A stretch of DNA of 55,955 bases from Nesterenkonia salmonea. GTDB taxonomy: Bacteria; Actinomycetota; Actinomycetes; Actinomycetales; Micrococcaceae. Location: NCBI RefSeq assembly GCF_005771525.1, contig NZ_VAVZ01000022.1, positions 1 to 55,955 on the forward strand, read 5' to 3'. This document shows, in pieces, positions 8,115 to 17,988 of the stretch. Under the pieces are notes generated by a model. That model saw only the letters and a program-made list of their open reading frames with translations. It was not told where the DNA came from and made no database searches. Positions within the stretch are counted from its first letter, which is position 1. Each line of letters starts with the position of its first letter. The translations under genes were made by a program, and so were the position numbers.

Positions 8115-9485
8115 TTAGTCCAGGTAATCCCGGAGGACCTGGCTGCGGCTTGGGTGCCGCAACTTCGACATGGTCTTGGACTCGATTTGCCTTATACGCT
8201 CACGAGTCACCCCATAGACTTTTCCGATTTCGTCTAAAGTCTTTGGCTGTCCGTCAGTCAGTCCGAATCGCATCGCGACAACTCCGGCTTCACGTTCTGC
8301 CAGGGTGTCCAGCACTGAGTGGAGTTGTTCCTGCAGCAGGGTGAAGCTCACCGCGTCAGAGGGCACAACGGCCTCTGAGTCTTCGATGAGGTCCCCAAAT
8401 TCGGAGTCCCCGTCTTCACCGAGTGGCGTATGCAGGGAGATCGGCTCCCGACCGTACTTCTGAACCTCTACGACCTTCTCAGGGGTCATATCCAGCTCGG
8501 CAGCGAGCTCTTCCGGTGCAGGCTCACGACCAAGATCCTGGAGCATCTGACGCTGCACACGAGCGAGCTTGTTGATGACTTCCACCATGTGAACCGGAAT
8601 ACGGATGGTTCGAGCCTGGTCTGCCATTGCGCGAGTAATCGCCTGGCGGATCCACCACGTGGCGTATGTCGAGAACTTGAAACCCTTTGTGTAATCGAAC
8701 TTCTCGACTGCACGAATCAGACCCAAGTTTCCTTCCTGGATAAGGTCCAGGAAAAGCATGCCGCGTCCGGTATAACGCTTGGCCAAGGAAACAACGAGCC
8801 GGAGGTTAGCTTCCAGCAGGTGGTTCTTGGCCTTTCTCCCGTCAGCGACAACCAGCTCGTAGTCGCGCCTTAGCCGCTTGTCCTTCACCGTGTCGTTCTT
8901 GAGCTTATGCTCTGCGAAAAGCCCGGCTTCAATACGAAGTGCAAGGTCCACTTCTTGTTCGGCGTTCAGAAGCGCGACTTTGCCGATCTGCTTCAGATAG
9001 TCCTTGACTGGGTCTGCCGTTGCCCCGGCAGAGACGACCTGCACGGCAGGAGCGTCGTCATCATCAGCATTCGAGATGACGAAGCCGCGGCCAGAGCCGT
9101 CGTCCTCATTTGCGCCGGACTTCGGCTCCATGATTTTTTCTGCGTCCTCGCCGGACTCTTCTGCTTTTGCAACCGCCGTTTCCAGGGCCTCAGTCGGCGA
9201 GGCGGCTTCTTCTGCCAGGATCTCGTCGACTGGGTCAGCGGCTTTCTTGCGGCCTCCAGTCTTCTTGGCGGGGCCGGACGTTGATGCGGTGGACTTCTTG
9301 GCTGTCGATGTTGGACTGCTCTTATTTGCTGAGGAGGACCGAGATTTACCGCTTGCCTGGGAAGTCGTCTTCTTAGCCGTCGTCTTGGCAGACGAGGATC
9401 GAGTTGACTTCTTCTTGGTAGCGGGTTTCTCGGCTTCCTCAGCGGCGGCAGTCTCTTGTGTGGACTTCGACGCAGTAGTGGGCAC
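8115..9485 (-). CDS. sigA: Primary RNA polymerase sigma factor (RpoD/SigA)
   Basis: The principal sigma-70 factor, directing RNA polymerase to housekeeping promoters. The first about 150 residues are Lys/Ala/Ser/Thr-rich and then acidic, as in actinobacterial SigA/HrdB. Conserved regions follow: 1.2 ([11 protein letters not shown]), 2.1-2.4 with [20 protein letters not shown] and the -10-reading [16 protein letters not shown], region 3, and region 4.2 with the helix-turn-helix [13 protein letters not shown] that reads -35 boxes. The C-terminus is LRDYLD, typical of primary sigmas. GTG at 9485 is preceded by GGAAGG. A TTGACA lies within the 153 bases upstream, but I could not place a matching -10 with confidence. 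Confidence 0.97.
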   Translation of the reverse strand: MPTTASKSTQETAAAEEAEKPATKKKSTRSSSAKTTAKKTTSQASGKSRSSSANKSSPTSTAKKSTASTSGPAKKTGGRKKAADPVDEILAEEAASPTEALETAVAKAEESGEDAEKIMEPKSGANEDDGSGRGFVISNADDDDAPAVQVVSAGATADPVKDYLKQIGKVALLNAEQEVDLALRIEAGLFAEHKLKNDTVKDKRLRRDYELVVADGRKAKNHLLEANLRLVVSLAKRYTGRGMLFLDLIQEGNLGLIRAVEKFDYTKGFKFSTYATWWIRQAITRAMADQARTIRIPVHMVEVINKLARVQRQMLQDLGREPAPEELAAELDMTPEKVVEVQKYGREPISLHTPLGEDGDSEFGDLIEDSEAVVPSDAVSFTLLQEQLHSVLDTLAEREAGVVAMRFGLTDGQPKTLDEIGKVYGVTRERIRQIESKTMSKLRHPSRSQVLRDYLD

Positions 9486-9638
9486 GATGACCTTCCGTCT
9501 CGTTTACTGAGGTTCAAGCGCTCAACGCGCCTATGACCCTGTCAAGTCCCGATTCAGAGCAAGATCCTCCTCGGGCTGCAGGGTCTTACGGGGTCCAACA
9601 GTGCCATAGTCCGATACATTCCCCGGTCTGAGAAAAAA

Positions 9639-10871
9639 TTATCTTCGGCCTAACCACCACGAGTAACTGGACTCTTTGACCCGCGCCAAGGGACACACGC
9701 CAAGGACTCTAATGCAGTGCAATACCCTGTGTGCCACAGGGGGAGCTGTCCGGCTGGCCCACAGTTCTGGGTGCTGTTGACGGACTGCATCAGCAAAGAC
9801 GGTAGCCGTGCTTGCGCTTCCTCGGAGCCACTCCACCCAGGACCGTATGCCCAGGATCTCAGCGCGTTGGAGGTCTACAGCGTAGGGCAGCAGGTGATGG
9901 AGTAGCGCGGAGAGAGATTCAACCCGTTCCCACTGAGGGGGGTGGGATGACAATCCCCAAGCCAATTCCATGCGCATACCACTCGCACTTTCAGCTCCGA
10001 GTATGTCGCAGGTATCCCCCACAGTATCGAGGCTGCTCACAGTCACGGCCATCAGGAGTTCGACGTTCTCCGGCTTCTCCAGAGTCCGGAGAAGAGCTGA
10101 GGCCTGCTCTGGTGCCTGGTGAATCCAGGCTGCCTCAGTTCTGCTTCCATCATGGGCTTCTCGCATACATCGGCGCAACGCGGCGTCCCAGAGAGTGATC
10201 ACTGCTTCTTCTCGGCTTGGTGGCGGGGCCGAGTGTTCTCGAACAACTGACTGCTGAGCCTCAGTTGCCAGCGGTGGAGTCGCCAGGAACTGTGCGAGAG
10301 ACTCCGCGGGGCTGGATGCACGATTCCTGGCGAGTTCTGGGATGCGTTGAAGCGTGGCTTTCAGAGCCGAATCGGCGTCTTCTCCAGGAAACGATGTTGT
10401 CTCGCCAGTATCGGAGCATTCATAGTCACGAATGAGCCCTTGTCCTACACGCCAGATTTTAATCAACGCGGCCCCAGCCTGTTCGAGCAGTCCCTGTTCA
10501 AGTCGAGCCATCACAACGTCGTACTGATCCGGCGAGTCAGGATCGGGCCGCTCGGAGTCGAAAATGACAGCCATCGCCGCCTCAGGGGCTGGAGCCGCCT
10601 CGGGTCCAGCGATCCACGCCGCGCACTGAGCTCCCATGCGCTCTGGCTGTTCCAGAACTGGGGCGAGGTCCACCCGCAGATGTCCGCCTGTTGCTCCTGG
10701 ACTGAGGCCAATGACAACTAAAGAGTCTTTGGGCAAATGACCGAAGGTATGCTGAACGAGCGCCAGTGCATCCCCGGGGCGGTCGATGCTCAGTCTTTGC
10801 GCCGAAGAAGACTCCGAGGGCTTTTTCGCGTTTGCTTGATCGGGTCTGTGGGACTTGGATGAATCGCTCAT
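9639..10871 (-). CDS. DUF4192 domain protein
   Basis: A 410-residue protein matching the actinobacterial DUF4192 family: a conserved start (RLSIDRPGDALALVQHTFGHLPKDSLVVIGL) after a short hydrophilic leader, and the conserved C-terminal region ending in RVLHCIRVLGVCPLARV. No catalytic motif or membrane segment is evident, and the function is unknown. It lies upstream of sigA on the same strand and is often found there in relatives. ATG 10871 has GGGAG about ten bases upstream and a TAGTAT -10 box at 10893-10888. After its stop the RNA-like strand is T-rich, but no clear hairpin precedes it. Confidence 0.82.
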   Translation of the reverse strand: MSDSSKSHRPDQANAKKPSESSSAQRLSIDRPGDALALVQHTFGHLPKDSLVVIGLSPGATGGHLRVDLAPVLEQPERMGAQCAAWIAGPEAAPAPEAAMAVIFDSERPDPDSPDQYDVVMARLEQGLLEQAGAALIKIWRVGQGLIRDYECSDTGETTSFPGEDADSALKATLQRIPELARNRASSPAESLAQFLATPPLATEAQQSVVREHSAPPPSREEAVITLWDAALRRCMREAHDGSRTEAAWIHQAPEQASALLRTLEKPENVELLMAVTVSSLDTVGDTCDILGAESASGMRMELAWGLSSHPPQWERVESLSALLHHLLPYAVDLQRAEILGIRSWVEWLRGSASTATVFADAVRQQHPELWASRTAPPVAHRVLHCIRVLGVCPLARVKESSYSWWLGRR

Positions 10872-10887
10872 GCCACCAAGCTCCCGA

Positions 10888-10893
10888 ATACTA
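10888..10893 (-). promoter_or_regulatory. -10 box (TAGTAT) upstream of the DUF4192 gene
   Basis: TAGTAT on the minus strand lies 16 bases before the ATG, with GGGAG in the short leader. A TTGACA lies further upstream but is spaced too widely to be its -35. Confidence 0.4.
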
Positions 10894-10972
10894 CGGGTCC
10901 ACCGCTGGTGCCCTACCGGCGATTGGGGACCAACCGGCGTGTCAACACTGAACCTGGTGCGTTGGGGAAAAC

Positions 10973-12013
10973 CTAATCCGTGGACTCCTCGGGCTGAGTG
11001 TCGTCGTCGGCTCCCGGCGCCTCGGGCCCTTCTGCTGAGCCAGGAATCACCTCATCGGGGCGGCTTCGGAGAAACTCCTCAACGGCTGCTCCCAACTCCT
11101 CGGCATCCGGCACCACATCATCCTGCCCGACGAGCAGGGAACGCTGAGCCGTGGAGGAATACTGGTCAAAGTTGGCCTCGAGCTTCTGGACCAGCTGCGC
11201 GATCTCGGGAGCCTGCTCCACCTGCCGTGACACATCGACCTCCACCGAACGTGCAGCCTCTCGCAGCTCATCAGTCGGCAGCATGAGTTCACAGGCGGCT
11301 CCTGCGTACTCGAGAGCCGCTACGGCTACCTGGGGATACCGCCCTGAGGCGAGATAGTGCGGCACGTGAAGGGTGTAGCCGACGACGTCTCGGCCAGCCT
11401 CATCGACCCGCAGCTCAAGCATCTGAGACAAGCCAGCCTCTATCTGTGCATTGGGTGACCACGTGGACATACCTTCGATGAGATCGCCTCGGTTGCCATG
11501 GGCAGTCACTCCCACGGGGCGAGTATGCGGAGTAGGAAGCCCTAAAGAGTCGACTGCCACAACCAGCTTCACATCCAGCTGTTCGATGAGATTCAACACC
11601 GTCTCTGTGACACGCTCCCACTGGAAGTCCGGCTCATCGCCAGTCAGGAGCAGGAAGGGACGATCCATGGCATCGCGGACTTCGTAGAGATCAAGCCGAG
11701 GTCCCCGGAAGTCGGAGAACCTGTTGTCCGTAAAAGTGACCTGAGGTCGACGTGAGCGGTAGTCAAACAACTCGTCAACATCAAAGCTAGCGACCTGCCG
11801 ATGCGGAAGGGCACCCAATAGCCCCTCTGCGAGCTGCTCAGACAGTGAACCAGCATCCGTGTGACCGGCGACGGAGATCACCATGGGGCGGCGTGGTCCG
11901 CCACCGTGCTCACCGTGGAGAACCAGCTCCTTCTCGGATGACGTCTCCCCCGGTTCGTTATCAGGGTCCTCAGTATGGATGTGCAGCAGATCAAACTCAT
12001 AGGGATTGCTCAC
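10973..12013 (-). CDS. PAC2 family protein
   Basis: The protein matches the PAC2 (proteasome assembly chaperone 2-like) family found across actinobacteria (for example M. tuberculosis Rv2714). The core has conserved beta-strand/turn segments: PMVISVAGHTDAGSLSEQLAEGLLG, ASFDVDELFDYRSRRP, LLTGDEPDFQWERV and GVTAHGNRGDLIEGMSTW. The acidic tail ends near 10973. The biochemical role is unresolved. The frame is open to 12121, but GTG at 12013 follows GGAGGGAGGA by about ten bases and begins VSNPYEFDLLH; ATG at 12052 is an alternative. It is divergent from pepA. Confidence 0.8.
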   Translation of the reverse strand: MSNPYEFDLLHIHTEDPDNEPGETSSEKELVLHGEHGGGPRRPMVISVAGHTDAGSLSEQLAEGLLGALPHRQVASFDVDELFDYRSRRPQVTFTDNRFSDFRGPRLDLYEVRDAMDRPFLLLTGDEPDFQWERVTETVLNLIEQLDVKLVVAVDSLGLPTPHTRPVGVTAHGNRGDLIEGMSTWSPNAQIEAGLSQMLELRVDEAGRDVVGYTLHVPHYLASGRYPQVAVAALEYAGAACELMLPTDELREAARSVEVDVSRQVEQAPEIAQLVQKLEANFDQYSSTAQRSLLVGQDDVVPDAEELGAAVEEFLRSRPDEVIPGSAEGPEAPGADDDTQPEESTD

Positions 12014-12139
12014 CGGCTGTGGATCCTCCCTCCGGTGTTGTTGGGTGCCCATGGCACATGGATAAGTCTTCTGTGGAGTAACAGTTTCTCCATAGCATCC
12101 CATTCCCGCCGACGATGACATTCAGGCGGAGAATGTGGA

Positions 12140-12145
12140 TAGGAT
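12140..12145 (+). promoter_or_regulatory. -10 box (TAGGAT) for leaderless pepA transcript
   Basis: TAGGAT is followed by seven bases and then GTG at 12153, placing the predicted transcription start at the initiation codon. This supports a start 18 bases inside the longest reading frame. Confidence 0.5.
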
Positions 12146-12152
12146 CAGAGTT

Positions 12153-13703
12153 GTGATTAGTGAATTTGCTCCCACCGTGACCGCCGTTTCCTCCGCAATA
12201 CAGAAAGTCGACGCCGACGCACTCGTGCTTGGTGTGGCAAAAGGTCCAGACGGACCGGTGCTGCTGCCCAACCCACTGGCTGAGAAGGCCGCTAAGGGAG
12301 TTTCCGACTCACTGACCGCGCTCGGTGCCTCCGGCGCCGCCGATCAGCTGCTGAGGCTGCCCGGCGTCGACGGCTACCAGTCGGAAACGCTGGTGCTGAT
12401 CGGTGTGGGCAAGCTGACAGGTGAACCTGATGGTGGAGTGTCTTCGGAAGCACTGCGCCGAGCTGCCGGTTCCGCTGTGCGGCAACTGTCGTCTGCACAG
12501 TCTGTAGCACTTGCGCTGCCCGCCGCGACCGTAGAGCAGGTCGCCGCCGTTGCCGAAGGTGCAGCACTGGGTGCCTATAACTTCCCTCACTTCAAGGGCT
12601 CAGAGAAGGCCAAGTCGAAGACGCCAGTCTCAGAGATCGCGGTACTCACTGAGCTGCGTGACAAGCACACAAAGCCAGCAGTCGCTCGAGCAAACGTGGT
12701 GGCTGCGGCCGTGCGGGCGACTCGGGATCTGGTCAACACGCCGCCAAGCCACCTCTACCCTGAGTCTTTCGCTGATGTCGTGAAGACCAACGCAAAAGGA
12801 ACCAAGCTCAAGGTCAAGGTCTGGGATCACAAGGACCTGGAAAAGGAAGGTTTTGGTGGACTTTTGGGGGTCGGCAATGGTTCGTCCCGCAAGCCGCGCC
12901 TGGTGCGCGTTGAGCACTCTCCCTCCCGCCCGGTGGCACATGTGGCGCTCGTCGGAAAGGGCATCACCTTCGATACCGGCGGGATCTCACTGAAGCCTGC
13001 CAACGCCATGACGACCATGAAACTCGACATGGCGGGTGCTGCCACTGTGGCAGCAGTTGTCCGAGCTGCCGCAGACCTAGATCTCCCTGTGAAGGTCACC
13101 GGTTGGCTATGCCTCGCCGAGAACATGCCTTCATCGACCGCCCAGCGCCCTGAAGACGTCATCACGATCTACGGGGGAAAAACGGTTGAGGTGCTCAATA
13201 CAGATGCCGAGGGCAGGCTGGTCATGGCCGACGGAATTGTCGCCGCAGGCGAAGAGAACCCCGACGCGATCATTGATGTTGCCACCCTGACAGGCGCGCA
13301 GATGATCGCGCTCGGCTTGCGGACGGTCGGCGTGATGGGCCAGGAAGCACTCCGCGACAAAATCGTTGAAGCCTCCAATGACGCTGGAGAATCGCATTGG
13401 GCCATGCCCATCCCCGAAGAAGCCCTCACGAGTTTCGAATCCCCCATTGCCGACCTGACAAACTTGGGTGCCAGGGAAGGCGGGATGCTCAACGCAGCAG
13501 CCTTCTTGCGTGAGTTCGTTCCAAACCGGGCCGATTCCGATAGTGATGCTCTAGACCCGGAGGCCAATCGGATCCCTTGGGCGCACATCGACCTCGCCGG
13601 TCCAGCATTCAATGAAAAAGGCGCATACCACTACGTTCCGAAGGGCGGAACGGGTGTGACCGTGCGCACCCTCTTGTCATACCTCGAAGGCCTGACCCGC
13701 TGA
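12153..13703 (+). CDS. pepA: Leucyl aminopeptidase (M17)
   Basis: A cytosolic dizinc M17 aminopeptidase that trims N-terminal residues from peptides. The N-terminal domain ends near residue 170; the catalytic half carries GKGITFDTGGISLKP (metal-binding Lys and Asp), KLDMAGAATVAAVV and the family signature NTDAEGRLVMADG, followed by DVATLTGAQ. Total length is 516 residues, normal for the family. The GTG at 12153 is chosen because TAGGAT lies seven bases upstream and because MISEFAPTV fits homologues; GTG 12135 would add six residues. In M. tuberculosis pepB also sits near the E2/lipB/lipA cluster, as here. Confidence 0.93.
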   Translation: MISEFAPTVTAVSSAIQKVDADALVLGVAKGPDGPVLLPNPLAEKAAKGVSDSLTALGASGAADQLLRLPGVDGYQSETLVLIGVGKLTGEPDGGVSSEALRRAAGSAVRQLSSAQSVALALPAATVEQVAAVAEGAALGAYNFPHFKGSEKAKSKTPVSEIAVLTELRDKHTKPAVARANVVAAAVRATRDLVNTPPSHLYPESFADVVKTNAKGTKLKVKVWDHKDLEKEGFGGLLGVGNGSSRKPRLVRVEHSPSRPVAHVALVGKGITFDTGGISLKPANAMTTMKLDMAGAATVAAVVRAAADLDLPVKVTGWLCLAENMPSSTAQRPEDVITIYGGKTVEVLNTDAEGRLVMADGIVAAGEENPDAIIDVATLTGAQMIALGLRTVGVMGQEALRDKIVEASNDAGESHWAMPIPEEALTSFESPIADLTNLGAREGGMLNAAAFLREFVPNRADSDSDALDPEANRIPWAHIDLAGPAFNEKGAYHYVPKGGTGVTVRTLLSYLEGLTR

Positions 13704-13709
13704 TAGTCT
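13704..13709 (+). promoter_or_regulatory. -10 box (TAGTCT) upstream of lpdA
   Basis: TAGTCT begins immediately after the TGA of pepA and lies about 50 bases before the lpdA GTG. The short leader contains AAAGGAG at 13746-13752, so lpdA probably has its own leadered transcript. Confidence 0.4.
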
Positions 13710-13760
13710 GACGATCAAGCAATGAAGCGACAAACGTCTCACCCCAAAGGAGCCTGACTC

Positions 13761-15125
13761 GTGGCCGAAGAATTCGACGTACTGGTCCTCGGAGGTGGCA
13801 GTGCTGGTTATGCCGCAGCCCTACGCAGCGTCCAGCACGGCTATTCCGTAGCACTTGTAGAAAAGAGCAAACTGGGCGGCACATGCCTACACACCGGGTG
13901 CATCCCGACAAAGGCCTACCTTCATGCGGCGGAAGTTGCCGACGAAGCTCGATCATCCGAGAAGTACGGCGTCAATGTCGACTTCAACGGTGTCGATATG
14001 GCCAAGATCAAGGAGTACAAGGACGGCATAGTCGCCGGAAAGTACAAGGGCCTCACCGGGCTGTTGAAGATGCGCAAAGTTCAGGTCATCGAGGGAGAAG
14101 GCAAGCTGGTCTCCCAAAATGAAGTCGAAGTCGACGGCACGAAATACAAGGCGAAGAACATCGTGATCGCCACAGGCTCCACGTCGAAAACCTTCGGTCT
14201 GCCTCTTTCGGACAAAATCATCACCTCAACAGAAGCGCTCGAGCTTGACTACACACCGAAGTCAGCCATCGTGCTCGGCGGTGGAGTCATCGGCTCAGAG
14301 TTCGCCTCTGCCTGGAACTCCTACGGCGTCGACGTCACCATCATTGAAGGGCTGCCCAACCTCGTTCCGAACGAGGACCCTTCGATCATCAAGATCATGG
14401 AACGCACTTTCAAGAAGCGTGGCATCAACTTCAATGTAGGCACCTTCTTCAAAGACGTCGAAGAAACTTCCGATGGCGTCAAAGTCACTCTCGAAGACGG
14501 TAAGACCTTCGAGGCTGAGATTTGTCTGGTCGCTGTCGGACGTGGCCCCGTCACGGAAGGGCTGGGGCTCGAGGAACAGGGCATCACACTCGACCGCGGC
14601 TTCGTCATGACGGATAAGCGACTGCACACCGGCGTCGGCAACATTTACGCCATAGGTGACATCATCCCCGGCCTGCAACTAGCTCACCGCGGCTACCAGC
14701 ATGGGATTTTTGTGGCTGAGGAGATCGCCGGGAACAACCCGATGATTGTTGAGGACATCAACATTCCCAAGGTCACCTATTCCGAGCCTGAAATCATGTC
14801 TATTGGGTACACGCAGCCCATGGCTGAAGAGAAGTTCGGTAAGGATGACATCGAAGTTATCGAATACAACCTTGCCGGCAACGGAAAGTCCTCTATCCTG
14901 GGCACTTCCGGAATCATCAAGATGATCTCCGTCAAAGACGGTCCGATCGTTGGAGTTCACGGCATCGGAAGCCGCATTGGGGAGCAGATCGGTGAGGCTC
15001 AACTCATCGTCAACTGGGAAGCTTATCCAGAGGACGTCGCGACGCTCCTCCACGCACACCCAACCCAAAACGAAGCACTCGGAGAGGCCGCCATGGCTCT
15101 CTTCGGTCACCCCCTCCACGGCTGA
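13761..15125 (+). CDS. lpdA: Dihydrolipoyl dehydrogenase (E3)
   Basis: A flavoprotein disulphide reductase that reoxidises dihydrolipoyl groups on E2 with NAD+. Visible are the FAD dinucleotide fold (VLVLGGGSAGYAAAL), the redox disulphide GGTCLHTGCIPTK, the central ATGS segment, a second Rossmann fold (IVLGGGVIGSEFASAW), the FAD-contacting AIGDIIPGLQLAHRG and the C-terminal HAHPTQNEALGEAA with the catalytic His-Glu pair. Length is 454 residues. GTG at 13761 follows AAAGGAG. It lies 38 bases upstream of the E2 gene, probably co-transcribed. It likely serves all lipoyl complexes of the cell. Confidence 0.95.
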   Translation: MAEEFDVLVLGGGSAGYAAALRSVQHGYSVALVEKSKLGGTCLHTGCIPTKAYLHAAEVADEARSSEKYGVNVDFNGVDMAKIKEYKDGIVAGKYKGLTGLLKMRKVQVIEGEGKLVSQNEVEVDGTKYKAKNIVIATGSTSKTFGLPLSDKIITSTEALELDYTPKSAIVLGGGVIGSEFASAWNSYGVDVTIIEGLPNLVPNEDPSIIKIMERTFKKRGINFNVGTFFKDVEETSDGVKVTLEDGKTFEAEICLVAVGRGPVTEGLGLEEQGITLDRGFVMTDKRLHTGVGNIYAIGDIIPGLQLAHRGYQHGIFVAEEIAGNNPMIVEDINIPKVTYSEPEIMSIGYTQPMAEEKFGKDDIEVIEYNLAGNGKSSILGTSGIIKMISVKDGPIVGVHGIGSRIGEQIGEAQLIVNWEAYPEDVATLLHAHPTQNEALGEAAMALFGHPLHG

Positions 15126-15163
15126 GAAGCATCCAAGAGAATTCATGAGTAGGAGCCGGACCT

Positions 15164-16963
15164 ATGTCTGAGACCATCAATCTTCCCGCACTAGGTGAGT
15201 CAGTCACCGAAGGCACTGTCACCCGTTGGCTCGTTGAGGTCGGAGAGGAGGTAGAGGTCGACCAGCCGATCGTGGAGGTCTCCACTGACAAAGTGGACAC
15301 TGAGGTCCCTTCACCGGTCGCCGGCACCGTCGAGGAGTTGCTCGTCGCCGAGGACGAGACCGTTGAGGTCGGCGCACCGCTCATCAAGATCGGAGATGGT
15401 TCCGGCGGGGGTGGAACAGATTCAGACGAAGGCGACGCCGCAGCGGAAGAGGCCGCTTCTGAGGCTGAGCAGCCCGAAGAGACTCAGGAGGCCGTTGAGG
15501 AAGAAGCCCCTACTCCCGCAGCCGGTGAGTCCGCCGGTGGTGAGGCAACTCCGGAGGAAGTAAGCCCTGCTGAAGACACCGGAGGCGAAGCTCAGGAGGT
15601 CACTCTTCCTGCGTTGGGCGAATCTGTCACCGAAGGAACTGTCACGCGGTGGCTGGTCGAAGTCGGCGACGAGGTCGAAGTCGACCAACCACTTTTGGAA
15701 GTGTCCACCGACAAGGTGGACACTGAGGTCCCCTCTCCGGTCGCCGGCACCGTCCAAGAACTGAAAGTCTCGGAAGATGAAACGGTCGAAGTCGGCGCTG
15801 TGTTGGCACTAGTCGGTTCGGGCGCTGCAGGCTCCACCACATCAGAGGAGCCCACACCCGAGGCTGAGGAGGCCTCAGAACCTGAGCCAGAAGCTTCAGA
15901 CCCCGAACCCGAACCTGAGGAGCCTCAGAGCACTGAAACTTCCTCGGAGCAGGAGCCCAAGGAGAAGAGTGGCAAGGCCGAGCCACAGTCCGAATCGCCG
16001 GCTCAACCGAAGTCTGAGGCTGAAGAGGACACTTCAGCTGAAGGGTACGTCACTCCCCTAGTGCGTCGTCTGGCAAAGAACGAAGGCGTAGACCTCTCCA
16101 CCGTCAAAGGCACAGGTGTGGGCGGGCGGATTCGGAAACAGGACGTCCTCGACGCGGCAGAAGCGAAGAAATCAGAAGCTCCGGCCGAAGCCACAGCGAA
16201 GTCGTCCAAGGACACTCCAGAAGTAAAGGTCGATACCACCAAGCGCGGCACCACGGAGAAAGCTCCGCGCATCCGCCAGGTCATCGCCCAGCGCATGAAC
16301 GAGTCACTGGACATTTCGGCACAGCTGACCCAGGTCCACGAAATCGACATGACTCGGATCGTCAATCTGCGAGCCAAGGCGAAGAACGCATTCAAAGAGC
16401 AGAACGGTGCGAACCTCACCTACTTGGCCTTCATCGCGGTAGCGGTCACCGAAGCCCTCAAGCAGCATCCGGTGCTCAACGCTGAATACAACCAGGACCA
16501 GAAGCAGATCACGTACCACGATTCGGAGCACCTGAGCTTCGCAGTCGACACTGAAAAGGGACTCATGGTCCCGGTGATTGCTGATGCAGGGGACCTGTCC
16601 CTCGCTGGTATGGCCAAGAAGATCTCGGATGTAGCCAAGCGGACCCGCGAGAATAAAATCAGCCCGGAAGAGCTCTCCGGAGGCACTTTCACCATCACGA
16701 ACCTCGGCTCCTTCGGCGCCCTGTTCGATACTCCGATCATCAACCAGCCACAGGTCGCCATCCTCGGACCAGGTGCCATTGTGAAACGCCCCATGGTCGT
16801 CACAGACGCTGACGGGCAGGAAAGCATCGGCATCCGCCACATGATGTATCTGTCACTGACCTACGATCACAGAATTGTCGACGGGGCAGACGCAGGCCGG
16901 TTCCTGCAGACCCTAAAGGGCCGTCTGGAAGAAGGCAGCTTTGAGGCACAGCTCGGCCTGTAG
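15164..16963 (+). CDS. sucB: Dihydrolipoamide acyltransferase E2 with two lipoyl domains (SucB/DlaT)
   Basis: The E2 core of a 2-oxoacid dehydrogenase complex. Order: lipoyl domain 1 (residues 1-78, lipoyl Lys43 in DKVDT), an acidic Glu/Ala/Pro linker, lipoyl domain 2 (about 145-220, Lys184), a second acidic linker, the E3-binding domain (about 293-330, [15 protein letters not shown]) and the catalytic domain (about 365-599) with [11 protein letters not shown] carrying the active-site His and Asp. It is usually annotated as the succinyltransferase, but in actinobacteria the homologue (DlaT) serves pyruvate dehydrogenase, while 2-oxoglutarate is handled by Kgd. The substrate is therefore open. 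The two lipoyl domains are nearly identical. Partners lpdA, lipB and lipA are neighbours. A hairpin terminator follows. Confidence 0.93.
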   Translation: MSETINLPALGESVTEGTVTRWLVEVGEEVEVDQPIVEVSTDKVDTEVPSPVAGTVEELLVAEDETVEVGAPLIKIGDGSGGGGTDSDEGDAAAEEAASEAEQPEETQEAVEEEAPTPAAGESAGGEATPEEVSPAEDTGGEAQEVTLPALGESVTEGTVTRWLVEVGDEVEVDQPLLEVSTDKVDTEVPSPVAGTVQELKVSEDETVEVGAVLALVGSGAAGSTTSEEPTPEAEEASEPEPEASDPEPEPEEPQSTETSSEQEPKEKSGKAEPQSESPAQPKSEAEEDTSAEGYVTPLVRRLAKNEGVDLSTVKGTGVGGRIRKQDVLDAAEAKKSEAPAEATAKSSKDTPEVKVDTTKRGTTEKAPRIRQVIAQRMNESLDISAQLTQVHEIDMTRIVNLRAKAKNAFKEQNGANLTYLAFIAVAVTEALKQHPVLNAEYNQDQKQITYHDSEHLSFAVDTEKGLMVPVIADAGDLSLAGMAKKISDVAKRTRENKISPEELSGGTFTITNLGSFGALFDTPIINQPQVAILGPGAIVKRPMVVTDADGQESIGIRHMMYLSLTYDHRIVDGADAGRFLQTLKGRLEEGSFEAQLGL

Positions 16964-16983
16964 AACCGGAGCCTGAGCAAGCA

Positions 16984-17988
16984 CTACGCTCTGCGACTGA
17001 GGACTCTATGTTTGGGGATCCGCCTTCGGGGGGATCCCCAAACATGTTTGCGCAGACGCCGAACCATACGCTTCAGGGCACCGGGCTCTGGGCTGCTGAG
17101 CCTCGCCCCAGGAAGTACCGTTGGCACCTCGGTCAGGGCGTGATCATCCACTGCCGAAAGTATGTTGAGCGGTGAGGGTGTGGCACACTCGTAGAGATCT
17201 GCCGCGAACTCTCTGGCTAGCGGTCGCTGGGACGCAGAGGGGCTCAGGGCCGCTTCGAGGAGCTCTGTGAGCTCATCAGATATTTCAGGGACCAGACTTT
17301 GCAGTGGGGCCCTTCGCTCAGCATCCTCGGGTTCCCTGCCCGTGAGACAACGCCATGCCACAGCAGCCAAAGACTGCACATCCGATTCAGGGGTTCCGTG
17401 AACGCTGTCCATACCCAGGAGTATGGAATCTCCGAGGTCTCCCAAGGCCGGGCGACCCTCTGGAGTCAGCAGCACATTGGCCGCAGTGACGTCGCCATGG
17501 GCTGCGCCAGATTCGTGAAGATGAGCCAGCGCCTGGGCGACCGGGCTCAGAGCAGTCACACACTCCCCCGCGCTGAGCACACCCACAGACCGTTGCAGTT
17601 GGGCTAGTGACCCTGCGGTGAAAGGCTGCAGCAGCAGTCCCGCTTGGCCGGCTGAGGTTCGCCCCACTCCCCAGGGCCGAACGAGATGCCCATGCATCAG
17701 TGGAAGCATCGCTTCCAATTCACGCTGCGCCGAACGCAGCGGCGGTGCGCTCCGGGCAACCTTCAGGGGCACTTTCAATGCAAGAGTTCTCGGAGGATCT
17801 TCGCCGACCCACGTAACAGTTGAAGGCCCCGTGTTTCTGCGGTGCACCAGCCAGACTGAGCTGCGGCCCCCTACTCCGAGGAGTCGATCAACAACCAGAC
17901 CCTCGATATGTGGCGGTTGTTGGGGCACAAGCGAGAGTTCTCGCCGCGAGGCAGCGTCGTCGTCCTGATGCATAGTGTCAGCATGCAC
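16984..17988 (-). CDS. Degenerate serine/threonine protein kinase-like protein
   Basis: A Hanks-type kinase fold of 334 residues without membrane segments. Retained: the glycine-rich loop LLGVGGRSSVWLV (near 36-48), the ATP-anchoring Lys in TLALKVPLK, HGDVTAANVLL (HRD becomes HGD, Asp and Asn kept) and DLG in place of DFG. The activation segment between DLG and SDVQSLA is only about 15 residues and lacks an APE motif, so substrate binding is probably unusual or lost. The C-terminus is basic (KRMVRRLRKHVWG). The last codons are built from a hairpin at 17008-17045. It is divergent from lipB and lies between the lipoyl E2 and lipoate genes. It could be an atypical kinase or a pseudokinase. Confidence 0.78.
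   Translation of the reverse strand: MHADTMHQDDDAASRRELSLVPQQPPHIEGLVVDRLLGVGGRSSVWLVHRRNTGPSTVTWVGEDPPRTLALKVPLKVARSAPPLRSAQRELEAMLPLMHGHLVRPWGVGRTSAGQAGLLLQPFTAGSLAQLQRSVGVLSAGECVTALSPVAQALAHLHESGAAHGDVTAANVLLTPEGRPALGDLGDSILLGMDSVHGTPESDVQSLAAVAWRCLTGREPEDAERRAPLQSLVPEISDELTELLEAALSPSASQRPLAREFAADLYECATPSPLNILSAVDDHALTEVPTVLPGARLSSPEPGALKRMVRRLRKHVWGSPRRRIPKHRVLSRRA
17008..17045. terminator. Hairpin terminator after sucB, inside the kinase 3' coding end
   Basis: A perfect 14-bp inverted repeat (arms 17008-17021 and 17032-17045) with a ten-base loop containing CCTTCGG. It lies 45 bases after the sucB stop. It also overlaps the last codons of the opposite-strand kinase gene, before that gene's stop at 16984-16986. 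No T-run follows on either strand. Confidence 0.7.
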
